Part shown: piece by piece, positions 18,941-26,948 of the stretch
Position numbering within the stretch: the first letter of the stretch is position 1
Layout of the letters: the number at the start of each line of letters is the position of its first letter
DNA from: Clostridium estertheticum subsp. estertheticum
GTDB lineage: Bacteria > Bacillota > Clostridia > Clostridiales > Clostridiaceae
DNA length: 64,000 nucleotides
Assembly: GCF_001877035.1 (NCBI RefSeq)
Contig: NZ_CP015756.1
Location: 4,145,001-4,209,000, forward strand
Direction: 5' to 3'
Made by a program: the position numbers and the translations under genes
The notes under the pieces: generated by a model
Database searches by the model: none
What the model was told of the DNA's origin: nothing
The model's input: the letters and a program-made list of their open reading frames with translations, nothing else

Positions 18941-20353
18941 TTATAGTTTTTTCGATCCTTCAAATGCTAGAGGAGACCTCTCACATTCATCATATTTTAA
19001 AGTTACCTGATAACATAAGTCACTGCCCTTCATTTTTTCAGATGCATAACATAATCCATTTGATCTTTTATCTAGAAAAGGATGATCTATTTGTTCCGGA
19101 TCCCCTATAAGAACTAATTTAGTTCCCTCTCCAGCCCTGGTTATTATTGCTTTTACTTGTTTTGGTGATAAGTTTTGAGCCTCATCTATTATTACCCAAT
19201 TTTTAACTATTGACCTTCCTCTAAGGTAAGCAACCGCCTCTGTAGTTATAATTCTCCTATCAAACAAGTCTTTTATCTTATCTGACAATTGTTTTTCATT
19301 TTTATAACGCTCTTTTTCATCAGATTCCACAAGTATTTCTAAATTATCAAATATTGGCCTCATAAATGGTGAAATTTTTTCTTGCTCTGTACCAGGTAAA
19401 AAACCTATTTCTTCATCCATAGTAACATTTGGCCTGCAAATTAAAATTCTTCTGTATTCTTCACCACCAAGGTGTTGTTCACCACCATGGTGATGCTCAC
19501 TGCTTTCTTGTAATATTTTCTGAAGCCCTACCGCTAATGAAAATAGTGTTTTAGCAGTTCCAGCTGGCCCTTTAATAATTACAAGTGGTGCTTTTATTGA
19601 ATCAATGCTTAAAGCTTCTAACATAAATCTCTGCCCAACATTTCTTGGTATAACTCCTAAGGGTTTACTATCTTTATAATAAAGTGGTACTATATTTTTT
19701 CCATCATATCTAGCTAATGCAGTTTGTTTTGGGTTTTCCATTGAATGCATTATTAAAAATTGATTTGTATATAAAAATGGAGTAGTATACTCTTCTAAAT
19801 CTTCATTATATTCAAGTAATACAGTAGCCTCTATACTTTTTTTACTGAAAAATTCCTGAAGCTTTTCTGGAGACACAAATACCTCTATCCTCCCTGTATA
19901 CTGATTGTCATACTCTGGCACAAATTTTTCATAATAATCTTCTACATTAATATCTGCAGCATCCGCCTTTATACGCAAAAATATATCCTTTGTTATGAGC
20001 CAAACATCTTCCCCTTGCTCCTTAATACCTTTACATACTTGCAATATTCTATTATCAGCTTTCCCTTTACCCCAAGAAGCAGGAATTTCGGTATCATATT
20101 GATTCATTTCAACCCGCAATCTTCCCCCACTTTCTAAATCAATGCCCTCATTTAATTTTCCCTGTTTCCTGAGCTCATCAATAAGCCTTGCTGAATATCT
20201 AGCATTAGCTCCTAAATCACTTTTATCTTTCTTAAAACTATCTAATTCTTCCAATACTACTTCCGGTATTATTACATCATTATCTCCAAAGGACAATATA
20301 GCACTTGGTGAATACAAAACAACATTGGTATCTAGTACATATGTTTTTTTCAA
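18941..20353 (-). CDS. PIN domain-PhoH ATPase fusion (YlaK type)
   Basis: Residues 1-150 form a PIN RNase domain (YVLDTNVVLYSP with the first acidic residue; further Asp/Glu downstream). Residues 230-470 form a PhoH ATPase with Walker A GPAGTAKTL and Walker B VIIDEAQNL, followed by GDPEQIDHP. Such PIN-PhoH proteins act as RNA-binding ATPases/nucleases. A His-rich insert (EHHHGGEQHLGGEEY) between Walker A and IRRILICRPNV-type motif is unusual. Start TTG at 20353 with GGGGGA upstream. The gene is divergent from perR. Confidence 0.9.
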   Translation of the reverse strand: MKKTYVLDTNVVLYSPSAILSFGDNDVIIPEVVLEELDSFKKDKSDLGANARYSARLIDELRKQGKLNEGIDLESGGRLRVEMNQYDTEIPASWGKGKADNRILQVCKGIKEQGEDVWLITKDIFLRIKADAADINVEDYYEKFVPEYDNQYTGRIEVFVSPEKLQEFFSKKSIEATVLLEYNEDLEEYTTPFLYTNQFLIMHSMENPKQTALARYDGKNIVPLYYKDSKPLGVIPRNVGQRFMLEALSIDSIKAPLVIIKGPAGTAKTLFSLAVGLQKILQESSEHHHGGEQHLGGEEYRRILICRPNVTMDEEIGFLPGTEQEKISPFMRPIFDNLEILVESDEKERYKNEKQLSDKIKDLFDRRIITTEAVAYLRGRSIVKNWVIIDEAQNLSPKQVKAIITRAGEGTKLVLIGDPEQIDHPFLDKRSNGLCYASEKMKGSDLCYQVTLKYDECERSPLAFEGSKKL

Positions 20354-20459
20354 AGTATTAGTTCCCCCTCTCTCTATTACTAATATATGTAATTAATTCT
20401 ATAAATGAATTAAAAATAAAATAAAATTTTATTTTTTATTGATTTTTTATATAATAGTT

Positions 20460-20491
20460 TTGACAAGTAATAGTTTTTATTATATAATAAG
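20460..20491 (+). promoter_or_regulatory. perR promoter with candidate PerR operator
   Basis: TTGACA (20460-20465), a 17-base spacer and TATAAT (20483-20488) form a near-consensus promoter. The perfect palindrome TTATTATATAATAA (20478-20491) overlaps the -10 and resembles a Per box, suggesting autoregulation. Confidence 0.7.
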
Positions 20492-20529
20492 TTTTATATT
20501 ATATATAATAATATTATAGGATGGTGTAT

Positions 20530-20940
20530 ATGGAGAACATTACAACAGTTTTTAAAGAAAAAAAATTAAAGCTTACACCCCAGCGCATTGCTGTCTACAA
20601 ATATTTGCAATCTACAAAAGAACATCCTTCAGCTGAATTAATTTACAAAGCTCTACAACCAACATATCCTACTATGAGTTTGGCTACAGTTTATAAAGCC
20701 TTAAAAACTCTTATAAGCGTTGAACTGATTATAGAACTTAATGTTGGTGAAGGTAATTTTAGATATGATTGTAATATGAAACCTCACCCTCACATACAAT
20801 GCGTAAACTGTGGTAAAGTTGATGACATAGAAGGTATAAGTTTTTCAAATGTACTTGAAGATGTAAAACAATATACTAATTACGACGTAATAGCAACTAG
20901 ACTTTACTTTTATGGTTTATGTGAAAATTGCAAAAAATAA
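20530..20940 (+). CDS. perR: Peroxide-responsive regulator PerR (Fur family)
   Basis: A Fur-family winged-helix repressor. LTPQRIAVYKYL opens the DNA-binding domain. Two CxxC pairs (CVNCGK and CENCKK) form the structural zinc site, and His/Asp ligands (EHPSAE, RYD, KPHPHIQC, VDDIE) make the regulatory metal site; an Asp in RYD fits PerR rather than Fur. ATG 20530 has AGGATGG at proper spacing; the ATG at 20521 overlaps that site and is unlikely. Target genes are not in this window. Confidence 0.85.
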   Translation: MENITTVFKEKKLKLTPQRIAVYKYLQSTKEHPSAELIYKALQPTYPTMSLATVYKALKTLISVELIIELNVGEGNFRYDCNMKPHPHIQCVNCGKVDDIEGISFSNVLEDVKQYTNYDVIATRLYFYGLCENCKK

Positions 20941-20946
20941 TTTATT

Positions 20947-20990
20947 AAATAAAGGGAAGTATGAATTAAAATTCATACTTCCCTTTATTT
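20947..20990. terminator. Bidirectional terminator
   Basis: A perfect 20-bp stem with a TAAA loop sits between the convergent perR and solute-binding protein genes, with T-rich tails on both strands. Confidence 0.85.
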
Positions 20991-21029
20991 AATAATGTAC
21001 TTTGAAACATATTTCTTTGTATATTAATA

Positions 21030-22283
21030 TTATTTATAACTTTCCTTTAATATTTCTTCCCACTCTTTAGAACTATAATTTCCATCTATGATCCTTTTCA
21101 AGGTCAAAAGTACATTGGTTTTTATCTTTTTAGGTAAATTATATAATATAGGTATGTTATTGTCATTAGCCTTATACATATGTTGAACCATTGGTTTACC
21201 AATACCTGCTATTTTCTTATTTGCAACTTTATTTCCAGTTATAATTCCTTTTTGCACAAGCCTTGCTTGAGTTTCATCACTATATATATATTGAATAAAA
21301 GCATCGGCACTGTCCCTATTTTTTGCATTTACGGGGATACTTAATATAGAGTTAATTATAATAGGCATATTTGCCCCAAACTTTGAATCATTATCATAGT
21401 CTTTAATTACACCTATATTATTTCCATTAAGTTTAGGATTATAATATGAAGTACACATGAGTAGTGGTGAATCACCATTATTAAAATTACTAACACTTTG
21501 CTCATTACCTAATTCAAAAGAATCTTTTGTAATTCCATTATTTTTAATAAGCAAGTTAAATTCATCAAATACCCCTTGCATATTTTTAAGTTTCTTATAA
21601 CCTTGCTCACCACCATCATAACTTTCCTCAACCTCATGAATATTTATGCCTGTGCTAGCTATTAATGAAAACAAAATACCACTCGCATCTATATCTTCGT
21701 TTAATACGACAGGTGTCTTCAATCCTTTACCATTAATTTGCTTTAACACATTTAACCACTCTTTTAAATTATTAGGATTAGCTATTTTTAGCTTTTCTAA
21801 ATTTGCTTTATTATAAAATAACTCAATAGAATATGGCACAACCCCTATCCCATAATGTTTATCACCTATCCTTCCATAAGAACCTATAATATTAAAATAT
21901 CTACCATTAATATCATTCTCCTCATATGTTCCATCTATATCACTTAGAACTCCATTTTTGCTAAGTTCAATAAAGTCATTTCTACTCGTGAACATCACAT
22001 CTATTTCTGTACCCAAATTAATTGTATCCATGATATTACTTTTATCACCTATTATATCATTTAATTTTATTACAACATCTGGATTATTCTTTTTGTAATC
22101 ATCAATTAAAGACTTATTTACTTTATAAGAATGTTCATCTGTTGTATCTAGAAATATATTTAATTTTTTTTGATCCTCACTCTTTTTATCACTGCCCCAT
22201 TTGCAAGATGACAAACTAAATACCGTAATTAGAATTAAAAGAACTACACATATGTTTTTTAAAAATATATTTGATTTTCTCAC
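21030..22283 (-). CDS. Extracellular solute-binding lipoprotein (ABC transporter, family 1)
   Basis: A lipoprotein signal peptide ends in the lipobox LSSC (Cys about 27). The mature part shows the family 1 solute-binding fold: KLNIFL, a region with YGIGVVPYSIELFYNKANLEKL and a C-terminal SADAFIQYIYSDETQ block, as in sugar-binding proteins. No permease or ATPase gene is adjacent, so it is an orphan binding protein whose transporter lies elsewhere, or it senses a ligand. Start GTG 22283 with GAGG seven bases upstream. Confidence 0.85.
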   Translation of the reverse strand: MRKSNIFLKNICVVLLILITVFSLSSCKWGSDKKSEDQKKLNIFLDTTDEHSYKVNKSLIDDYKKNNPDVVIKLNDIIGDKSNIMDTINLGTEIDVMFTSRNDFIELSKNGVLSDIDGTYEENDINGRYFNIIGSYGRIGDKHYGIGVVPYSIELFYNKANLEKLKIANPNNLKEWLNVLKQINGKGLKTPVVLNEDIDASGILFSLIASTGINIHEVEESYDGGEQGYKKLKNMQGVFDEFNLLIKNNGITKDSFELGNEQSVSNFNNGDSPLLMCTSYYNPKLNGNNIGVIKDYDNDSKFGANMPIIINSILSIPVNAKNRDSADAFIQYIYSDETQARLVQKGIITGNKVANKKIAGIGKPMVQHMYKANDNNIPILYNLPKKIKTNVLLTLKRIIDGNYSSKEWEEILKESYK

Positions 22284-22386
22284 AAGTTCACCTCATTATG
22301 TCATTAATGTTATTTTTTAAGATTTATTAAATATAAATTAATTAAATATACAGTTGTTACATATAATTTAATGGGGGGTGGAATAA

Positions 22387-23352
22387 ATGAAGTTCCAGAT
22401 AATATTTTTAAAAAAGAAATATGTTTATTATGTTTTGGCTATTATCATTTTTACCATAACACTTACGTTTTTATTTCTTTTCATAACAAATGCAATAAGT
22501 ACATTTAATATCGTAAATGAATCAAAAATGATGCAAGCTGATTTAACAGGTGATGGTACTAAGGATATACTCTACATAAAAACAGATGTTGATAAATACT
22601 ATATTCAAATAAATTCTGGAGACAAATGCTATTATTTAGAGCCTTCTAAAAAAATTAATACCGTTGGCAACTATTATTTGCAGTGGCCGATGAGACTAAC
22701 ATTAATGGACATATCCAGAAACAAGGTACCTGAAATATTTACTCAAGCATCTGTAAATAATAAGGCAGTGCAGCATGTTTTCTTTTGGACTGGCGAAAAA
22801 TATGAAGATATATTTAGCAGCACAAACAATATTTTAGGTTTTGTAGACAGTAAAAATAATAAAACACCTAAAATGTTATCTGGGAATATCAATGATGGAA
22901 AATTAAATCTTATTAGTTATATTTTTATTCAAGGTAGTTTAAAATCTTTTGACTACAACTATGTTGATAATTATATGGGAAAAAGCACAGTACTAGGTTT
23001 CATAAATCTTATGGCAACCTTTCCATCTTCTGAATTAACTATACCAAAAGATCTTTTTACATCCGATTTAAATGGTAATGATATTTCACTCTTAAGTGAT
23101 TTATCTGACAGAAAAGTAAATTTAACCTTTCAAGATGCTGTTTTTAAAGATTTTAATTGGGACAAAGATGGCAATACTAGCGATGTTTTATGGACATTAA
23201 ATTTTAAAGGAACTAATACAAATGATCTATTAGACCCTAAGGTAAGCAATTTAAAAGAAACAAAAAATTATACTATAGAATTAATTTTAAAGCTTATCCC
23301 AAATACTAATAAAGCTCCTTCTTTTAAAATTAGCTCTATAAATATCAAATAA
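22387..23352 (+). CDS. Membrane-anchored protein with FG-GAP-like segment
   Basis: A Lys-rich N-terminus and a hydrophobic segment (about 13-35) anchor an extracellular region. DLTGDGTKDILYIK resembles a VCBS/FG-GAP calcium-binding blade, and FDKDG-like NWDKDGNTSDVLW comes later. The rest has no recognised family. GGGGGG precedes the ATG. It is divergent from the solute-binding protein gene and shares its 103-base promoter region, which may mean joint regulation. Confidence 0.7.
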   Translation: MKFQIIFLKKKYVYYVLAIIIFTITLTFLFLFITNAISTFNIVNESKMMQADLTGDGTKDILYIKTDVDKYYIQINSGDKCYYLEPSKKINTVGNYYLQWPMRLTLMDISRNKVPEIFTQASVNNKAVQHVFFWTGEKYEDIFSSTNNILGFVDSKNNKTPKMLSGNINDGKLNLISYIFIQGSLKSFDYNYVDNYMGKSTVLGFINLMATFPSSELTIPKDLFTSDLNGNDISLLSDLSDRKVNLTFQDAVFKDFNWDKDGNTSDVLWTLNFKGTNTNDLLDPKVSNLKETKNYTIELILKLIPNTNKAPSFKISSINIK

Positions 23353-23409
23353 AAACATAAAACTATTACATTACGTATAAAATATTAATATCATTATAAA
23401 CTTACAAAA

Positions 23410-23429
23410 GGGACCGTATTACCGGTCCC
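23410..23429 (+). terminator. Terminator-like hairpin
   Basis: GGGACCG pairs with CGGTCCC about 60 bases after the preceding gene; instead of a T-run, G-runs (AGGGGGGATGGGGGG) follow. A second hairpin (GCATAAAATG region) and GGAGATTTAAACTCC lie within the next 50 bases. The rest of the gap to bactofilin is AT-rich with no other feature. Confidence 0.5.
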
Positions 23430-23636
23430 AAGGGGGGATGGGGGGTTATGCATAAAATGTTTTATTTTATGCAAATGGAGATTTAAACTCCGATTACATT
23501 TATAATATTAACCTTTTTGCTTAGTTTTATTCATTATAAATGATAAATTAAAATATTTTTATATAAAGATGCTTAACTACAAACTTATTATGTATATAGT
23601 TAATTTAAAATACAATATAAATTGGGGGAATCGTAT

Positions 23637-24014
23637 ATGTTTAATAATAAAGAAAAGGACGTAAATAGAATTGAAACTTTAATTGGCCAGCAATGTTCTA
23701 TAATTGGTTCTTTGAATGGAAATGGTCTTATAAAAATAGATGGTTCTATTGATGGAAACATAATTTGTGAAGATGATGTAGCATTAGCTGAAACAGGAAG
23801 AATAAAAGGCGATATTACCTGTAATAATGCATATATAAACGGAATAGTAAATGGAAATGTTTCTTGCACAAGCACCTTAACTATAGAAAGCTGTGGTAAA
23901 GTCAGCGGTGATATTTCGGTGAAAAAATTAATGATCTCCGAGGGTGGAATTCTTGATGGCAAATGTACCATGACAAATTATGAACAATCTGATGACAACA
24001 GTGATAATTTATAA
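23637..24014 (+). CDS. Bactofilin family protein
   Basis: Bactofilins are small polymer-forming cytoskeletal proteins of right-handed beta-helix fold. The central region (about 15-110) shows the repeating pattern IDGSIDGNIICEDDVALAETG, IKGDITCNNAYINGIVNGNV, with polar tails at both ends. ATG 23637 has GGGGGA eight bases upstream; a TTG 15 bases earlier is less likely. Length 125. It is a single gene closed by a hairpin. Possible role in cell shape or spore morphogenesis is inferred from the family only. Confidence 0.9.
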   Translation: MFNNKEKDVNRIETLIGQQCSIIGSLNGNGLIKIDGSIDGNIICEDDVALAETGRIKGDITCNNAYINGIVNGNVSCTSTLTIESCGKVSGDISVKKLMISEGGILDGKCTMTNYEQSDDNSDNL

Positions 24015-24031
24015 GAGTTTCAAACAAAAGT

Positions 24032-24058
24032 AACACATAAGTTTTAAATTTATGTGTT
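24032..24058 (+). terminator. Terminator after bactofilin
   Basis: AACACATAA and its complement form a 9-bp stem followed by a moderately T-rich stretch. Confidence 0.65.
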
Positions 24059-24086
24059 GCTCTTATCAATTTTTATCTATATAATC

Positions 24087-25058
24087 TTAATGTCTTAAAT
24101 TGGAATTTTCCTCTACGATTCTATTGAGCATTCCAAGCTTTTGCTCATCTACTAAATGAGCTAATATATATATAAGTTGCCCCTTATCTTCATCTTCTAG
24201 GTCATCTAAAATACTATGTGTACTTTCTATAGGACTTGTATGTTTAAATTCAACATCGTTATTCTCAAAAGAATCATCATTTACAAAAGATTCATCATTT
24301 ACAAAAGAATCATTATTTGATATGGAATTCACCATATCATTAAAATTAGAACTATTTAAATCTAAATTGTTTAAATCTATTCCAGATAACATATTTGAAA
24401 TTTCACTTAAATCTATATTTCCCATACCTGAAAATATATTTGTAAATACATTGTCTTGATTATTTTTATCTGAACTTACTATATCATTATTTTCAGTATC
24501 ATTATTTATATTAACATTATTGTTATTACTACTATTGTTTTTATTATTTTTTGCTACATTTGGTGTAGATTTTACATTACCTGAATTAGAACCATTATTT
24601 GAGTTTCCATTCATATTATTACTTTGACCACCTAAACTATCCATAAGGTTACCTAAAATATTATCTTGACCACCTAAACTACCAAGTAAATTACCTAAGA
24701 GGTTACCGTCCTGCCCACCTAACCCTTCTAGCAAATTACCTAACATGTTATTATTGTTACCTCCTAACCCAGAAAGTAAACTCTCAATCATATTTTCACC
24801 ATTACCATTTCCAGTACCATTTCCTGAAAGAAAGCTAGATATTAATCCAACTAAAGGGTTTGCACCATTTCCATTAAGCATTTGTGCTAGTGGATTATTA
24901 TTAACATTGTTATTCTGATTATTGTTATTATTGCTGCTACCATTATTACCATTTCCACTATTATTATTGTTACTTCCATTATTATACATGCTATTGTTAT
25001 TATACATGTTATTGTTATTATCAATATTATTTCTGTCACGCTTATGATGTTTTGACAT
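24087..25058 (-). CDS. Asn-rich low-complexity protein with LLGNLL repeats
   Basis: After a basic start (SKHHKRDRNN) comes an Asn/Gly/Ser-rich tract with runs of NNN. Between about residues 60 and 150 short repeats of the form GNLLxGLGGQD recur at least four times. The C-terminal 70 residues are less biased and contain a possible helix (LIYILAHLVDEQKLGMLNRIVEE). No family is recognised; composition resembles spore-surface or matrix proteins. GAGGTG lies six bases before ATG 25058; GTG 25067 is the less likely start. It neighbours two other biased genes on the same strand. Confidence 0.75.
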   Translation of the reverse strand: MSKHHKRDRNNIDNNNNMYNNNSMYNNGSNNNNSGNGNNGSSNNNNNQNNNVNNNPLAQMLNGNGANPLVGLISSFLSGNGTGNGNGENMIESLLSGLGGNNNNMLGNLLEGLGGQDGNLLGNLLGSLGGQDNILGNLMDSLGGQSNNMNGNSNNGSNSGNVKSTPNVAKNNKNNSSNNNNVNINNDTENNDIVSSDKNNQDNVFTNIFSGMGNIDLSEISNMLSGIDLNNLDLNSSNFNDMVNSISNNDSFVNDESFVNDDSFENNDVEFKHTSPIESTHSILDDLEDEDKGQLIYILAHLVDEQKLGMLNRIVEENSNLRH

Positions 25059-25080
25059 ATTCATCACCTCATTTATAAGT

Positions 25081-25103
25081 GGGGGAGCATTTTAAGCTCC
25101 CCC
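25081..25103. terminator. GC-rich hairpin between two low-complexity genes
   Basis: GGGGGAGC and its complement form an 8-bp stem. The T-run is on the plus strand; for minus-strand transcription the tail is weak, so it may act as an attenuator or mRNA-stabilising hairpin. Confidence 0.5.
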
Positions 25104-25115
25104 TGATTTTTTAAA

Positions 25116-25358
25116 TTAACATCCACAGCTTTTCACTGCATTTCCACCATATCCACCTCTACAGAAACAAAAACCTAGGAATAACAATATTAATAAGAAA
25201 GCATTTTTGTTTTCAAGTAGACATGTTCTTTGAAGTATAATCAATAATATTACTGCACAAATCGGATTTGTACATAAATTTGCAGCTGAATTTCCACCGC
25301 ATCCTACTACTGGTCTACCTCCACAACATTTATTTTCACGACATCTTCTTTTTGACAT
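25116..25358 (-). CDS. Small Cys-rich protein with hydrophobic centre
   Basis: Eighty residues with about eleven Cys, arranged in a Cys/Arg-rich N-terminus (RRCRENKCCGG), a hydrophobic core (about 34-65) and a Gly/Cys tail (FCFCRGGYGG, KSCGC). This layout resembles small clostridial spore-coat or spore-membrane proteins, but no family is recognised. A GGGG site lies at good distance from the ATG. It is the middle of three biased genes in a row. Confidence 0.72.
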   Translation of the reverse strand: MSKRRCRENKCCGGRPVVGCGGNSAANLCTNPICAVILLIILQRTCLLENKNAFLLILLFLGFCFCRGGYGGNAVKSCGC

Positions 25359-25481
25359 TTAAAACTCCCCTTTCTGGGCCAAATTTTAATGTGTTACATT
25401 TTTCAGCTAAAGTTAAGAACATATAATTAATCTATTTATTTACTTAAAATCTATTTCTTCACTTGTTATTAATTTATTTAA

Positions 25482-25913
25482 TTATTCATCGTCACAGCTG
25501 TCTAGGTTGATAATATTGTTTGTGCATCCTTTGTTTTGTCTTCCATTGCCACCACATGCGAATATAAGGATTAAGATTATTATCCAAATGCCACTACCGC
25601 CACCGCATCCGCCACCGAAGCCACCGAAGCCATTGAAACCACCAAATCCGCCATATCCATCATCTCCGCCGCCACATCTGCAATATTCTCTACAGTGTTT
25701 TGGTTTGCATCCGCATACAGTTCCACTTTGTCCTTGACCACCACAACCGCAGAATAAAATCAATAAAATGATTATCCAAACTATTGAGTTTCCGCCGCCG
25801 AATCCATTGCCATTGTTACATCCACCGCCATTGTTATTACAATTACAGCTTTTGTTGTTAGATCCATTCTTTTGGGATTCAGCTAATCCACTTAATAAGC
25901 CATTCATGTCCAT
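25482..25913 (-). CDS. Gly/Cys-rich protein with two YjcZ-like hydrophobic segments
   Basis: The 143-residue product contains an internal duplication: a Gly-rich stretch leading into SIVWIIILLILFCGCGG (about residue 42) and again SGIWIIILILIFACGG (about residue 108). Such Gly-rich plus WIIIL segments recall the short sporulation proteins of the YjcZ type, here doubled. Between them lie a Cys cluster (CGCKPKHCREYCRCGGG) and a GGFGGF tract. ATG has GGAGGA at seven bases. Function unknown. Confidence 0.75.
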   Translation of the reverse strand: MDMNGLLSGLAESQKNGSNNKSCNCNNNGGGCNNGNGFGGGNSIVWIIILLILFCGCGGQGQSGTVCGCKPKHCREYCRCGGGDDGYGGFGGFNGFGGFGGGCGGGSGIWIIILILIFACGGNGRQNKGCTNNIINLDSCDDE

Positions 25914-26033
25914 ATACTTATCCTCCTTTTTATTGCTTTTCTTAATTTACTTTTAAAATCTTTTTCTTTTGTTTCTAATATATACTATTCTCACAGAAAT
26001 AAATTGATACAAAATGTTTATATAAATACATAC

Positions 26034-26084
26034 TAAAAAGTATATATCACTATTAATGCATTATACGTAATATATACTTTTTTC
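26034..26084. repeat. Short palindrome with family B-like tips
   Basis: AAAAAGTATATAT at the left and ATATATACTTTTTT at the right match the tips of the family B elements (AAAAGTATATATTGC), but only about 25 bases lie between, so it may be an internally deleted derivative or a chance hairpin. Confidence 0.45.
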
Positions 26085-26124
26085 TTCGCGAAAGACAATT
26101 ATACTTATTCGATTATATCCAAAA

Positions 26125-26188
26125 AAAATAGACCTCATCACGATGTGCATTAGCTATTCGCTAACACACCGTAATGCAGGTCTATTTT
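26125..26188 (-). terminator. Terminator of the lon-ysxC transcript
   Basis: AAAATAGACCT and its complement form an 11-bp outer stem with a long, partly paired loop; on the minus strand it ends in TATTTTTTTT. It lies beyond the duplicated ysxC tail. Confidence 0.75.
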
Positions 26189-26192
26189 ATTT

Positions 26193-26377
26193 TTATTATA
26201 GTATTGGATTTCCATTAGAAGTTAGTGGTTCATCTTCTGAACCGTCGTCAAATCATCTCCTTCGGAGCTGAAAACATTAACGACTTCAGAAGTGGATTTA
26301 TATATCTTCTAAATTTTTTTCTTATTATAGTATTGGATTTCCATTAGAAGTTAGTGGTTCATCTTCTGAACCGTCGT
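26193..26377. repeat. Family C repeat with 56-bp direct duplication of the ysxC 3' end
   Basis: Positions 26193-26248 and 26322-26377 are identical (56 bp) and include the last codons and stop of ysxC. The 73 bases between contain AAATCATCTCCTTCGGAGCT and ATTAACGACTTCAGAAG, which match the family C repeat at 35011-35171. ATTAACGACTTCAGAAG also forms an inverted pair with CTTCTGAACCGTCGTTAA inside the gene. Confidence 0.85.
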
Positions 26378-26948
26378 TAAACATATTTCCTAAAAGTTCT
26401 TTTACACCTATTTTTTTAAGTGATGAGATATTTATAATCGCCTCACTTGGCTCTAGTTGTAAAGTTTCCCTTATTAACTTATTATTCTTTACTAGTTCTG
26501 CTCTGTTTAGTTTATCTTTTTTGGTTGCAACTATTACAACTTCATATCCAAAATGTTTAATCCATCCGTACATTAGAAGGTCATCTTTAGTTGGCTTACG
26601 TCTACAGTCCACTAGTAATGCTACCTTTTGTAGTTGAGGCCTACGAACTAAATAGTCCTCCATCATTTTTCCCCATTTAGCTTGTTCAGTTTTGGATACT
26701 TTTGCATATCCGTAACCTGGCAAATCTACAAAATAAAAGCTATCATTTATTAAAAAGAAATTTATAAGTCTAGTTTTTCCAGGGGTTCCACTAACTTTTA
26801 CTAATTTCCTTCTATTTGTTATAGTATTTATCAAAGATGACTTCCCTACATTTGATCTTCCAACAAAAGCATATTCTACTCTATTATCTGTTGGGTACTG
26901 AGCAGGTTTTACTGCTGATATTATAAATTCAGATTGTTTTATCTCCAT
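26325..26948 (-). CDS. ysxC: Ribosome biogenesis GTPase YsxC/EngB
   Basis: A TrmE-Era-EngA-type small GTPase needed for large-subunit assembly. G1 [11 protein letters not shown]3 [10 protein letters not shown] and G4 TKKDKL are visible. Length 207 is slightly longer than usual (about 195-200). The last 17 residues, from FNDGSEDEP, are encoded by the family C palindromic repeat, and the stop with 56 bp is duplicated downstream. It overlaps lon by 20 bases, the standard lon-ysxC arrangement. Confidence 0.96.
   Translation of the reverse strand: MEIKQSEFIISAVKPAQYPTDNRVEYAFVGRSNVGKSSLINTITNRRKLVKVSGTPGKTRLINFFLINDSFYFVDLPGYGYAKVSKTEQAKWGKMMEDYLVRRPQLQKVALLVDCRRKPTKDDLLMYGWIKHFGYEVVIVATKKDKLNRAELVKNNKLIRETLQLEPSEAIINISSLKKIGVKELLGNMFNDGSEDEPLTSNGNPIL

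Noticed and set aside
23430-23486. G-runs and a 12-codon Met-rich leader peptide before bactofilin
   Set aside because: The Shine-Dalgarno spacing to the ATG is too short, and only two G6 runs exist, too few for a clear G-quadruplex.
25507-25956. Plus-strand Pro/His-rich and Leu-rich ORFs
   Set aside because: They are the complement of the Gly/Cys-rich gene, whose codon bias leaves the other strand open.
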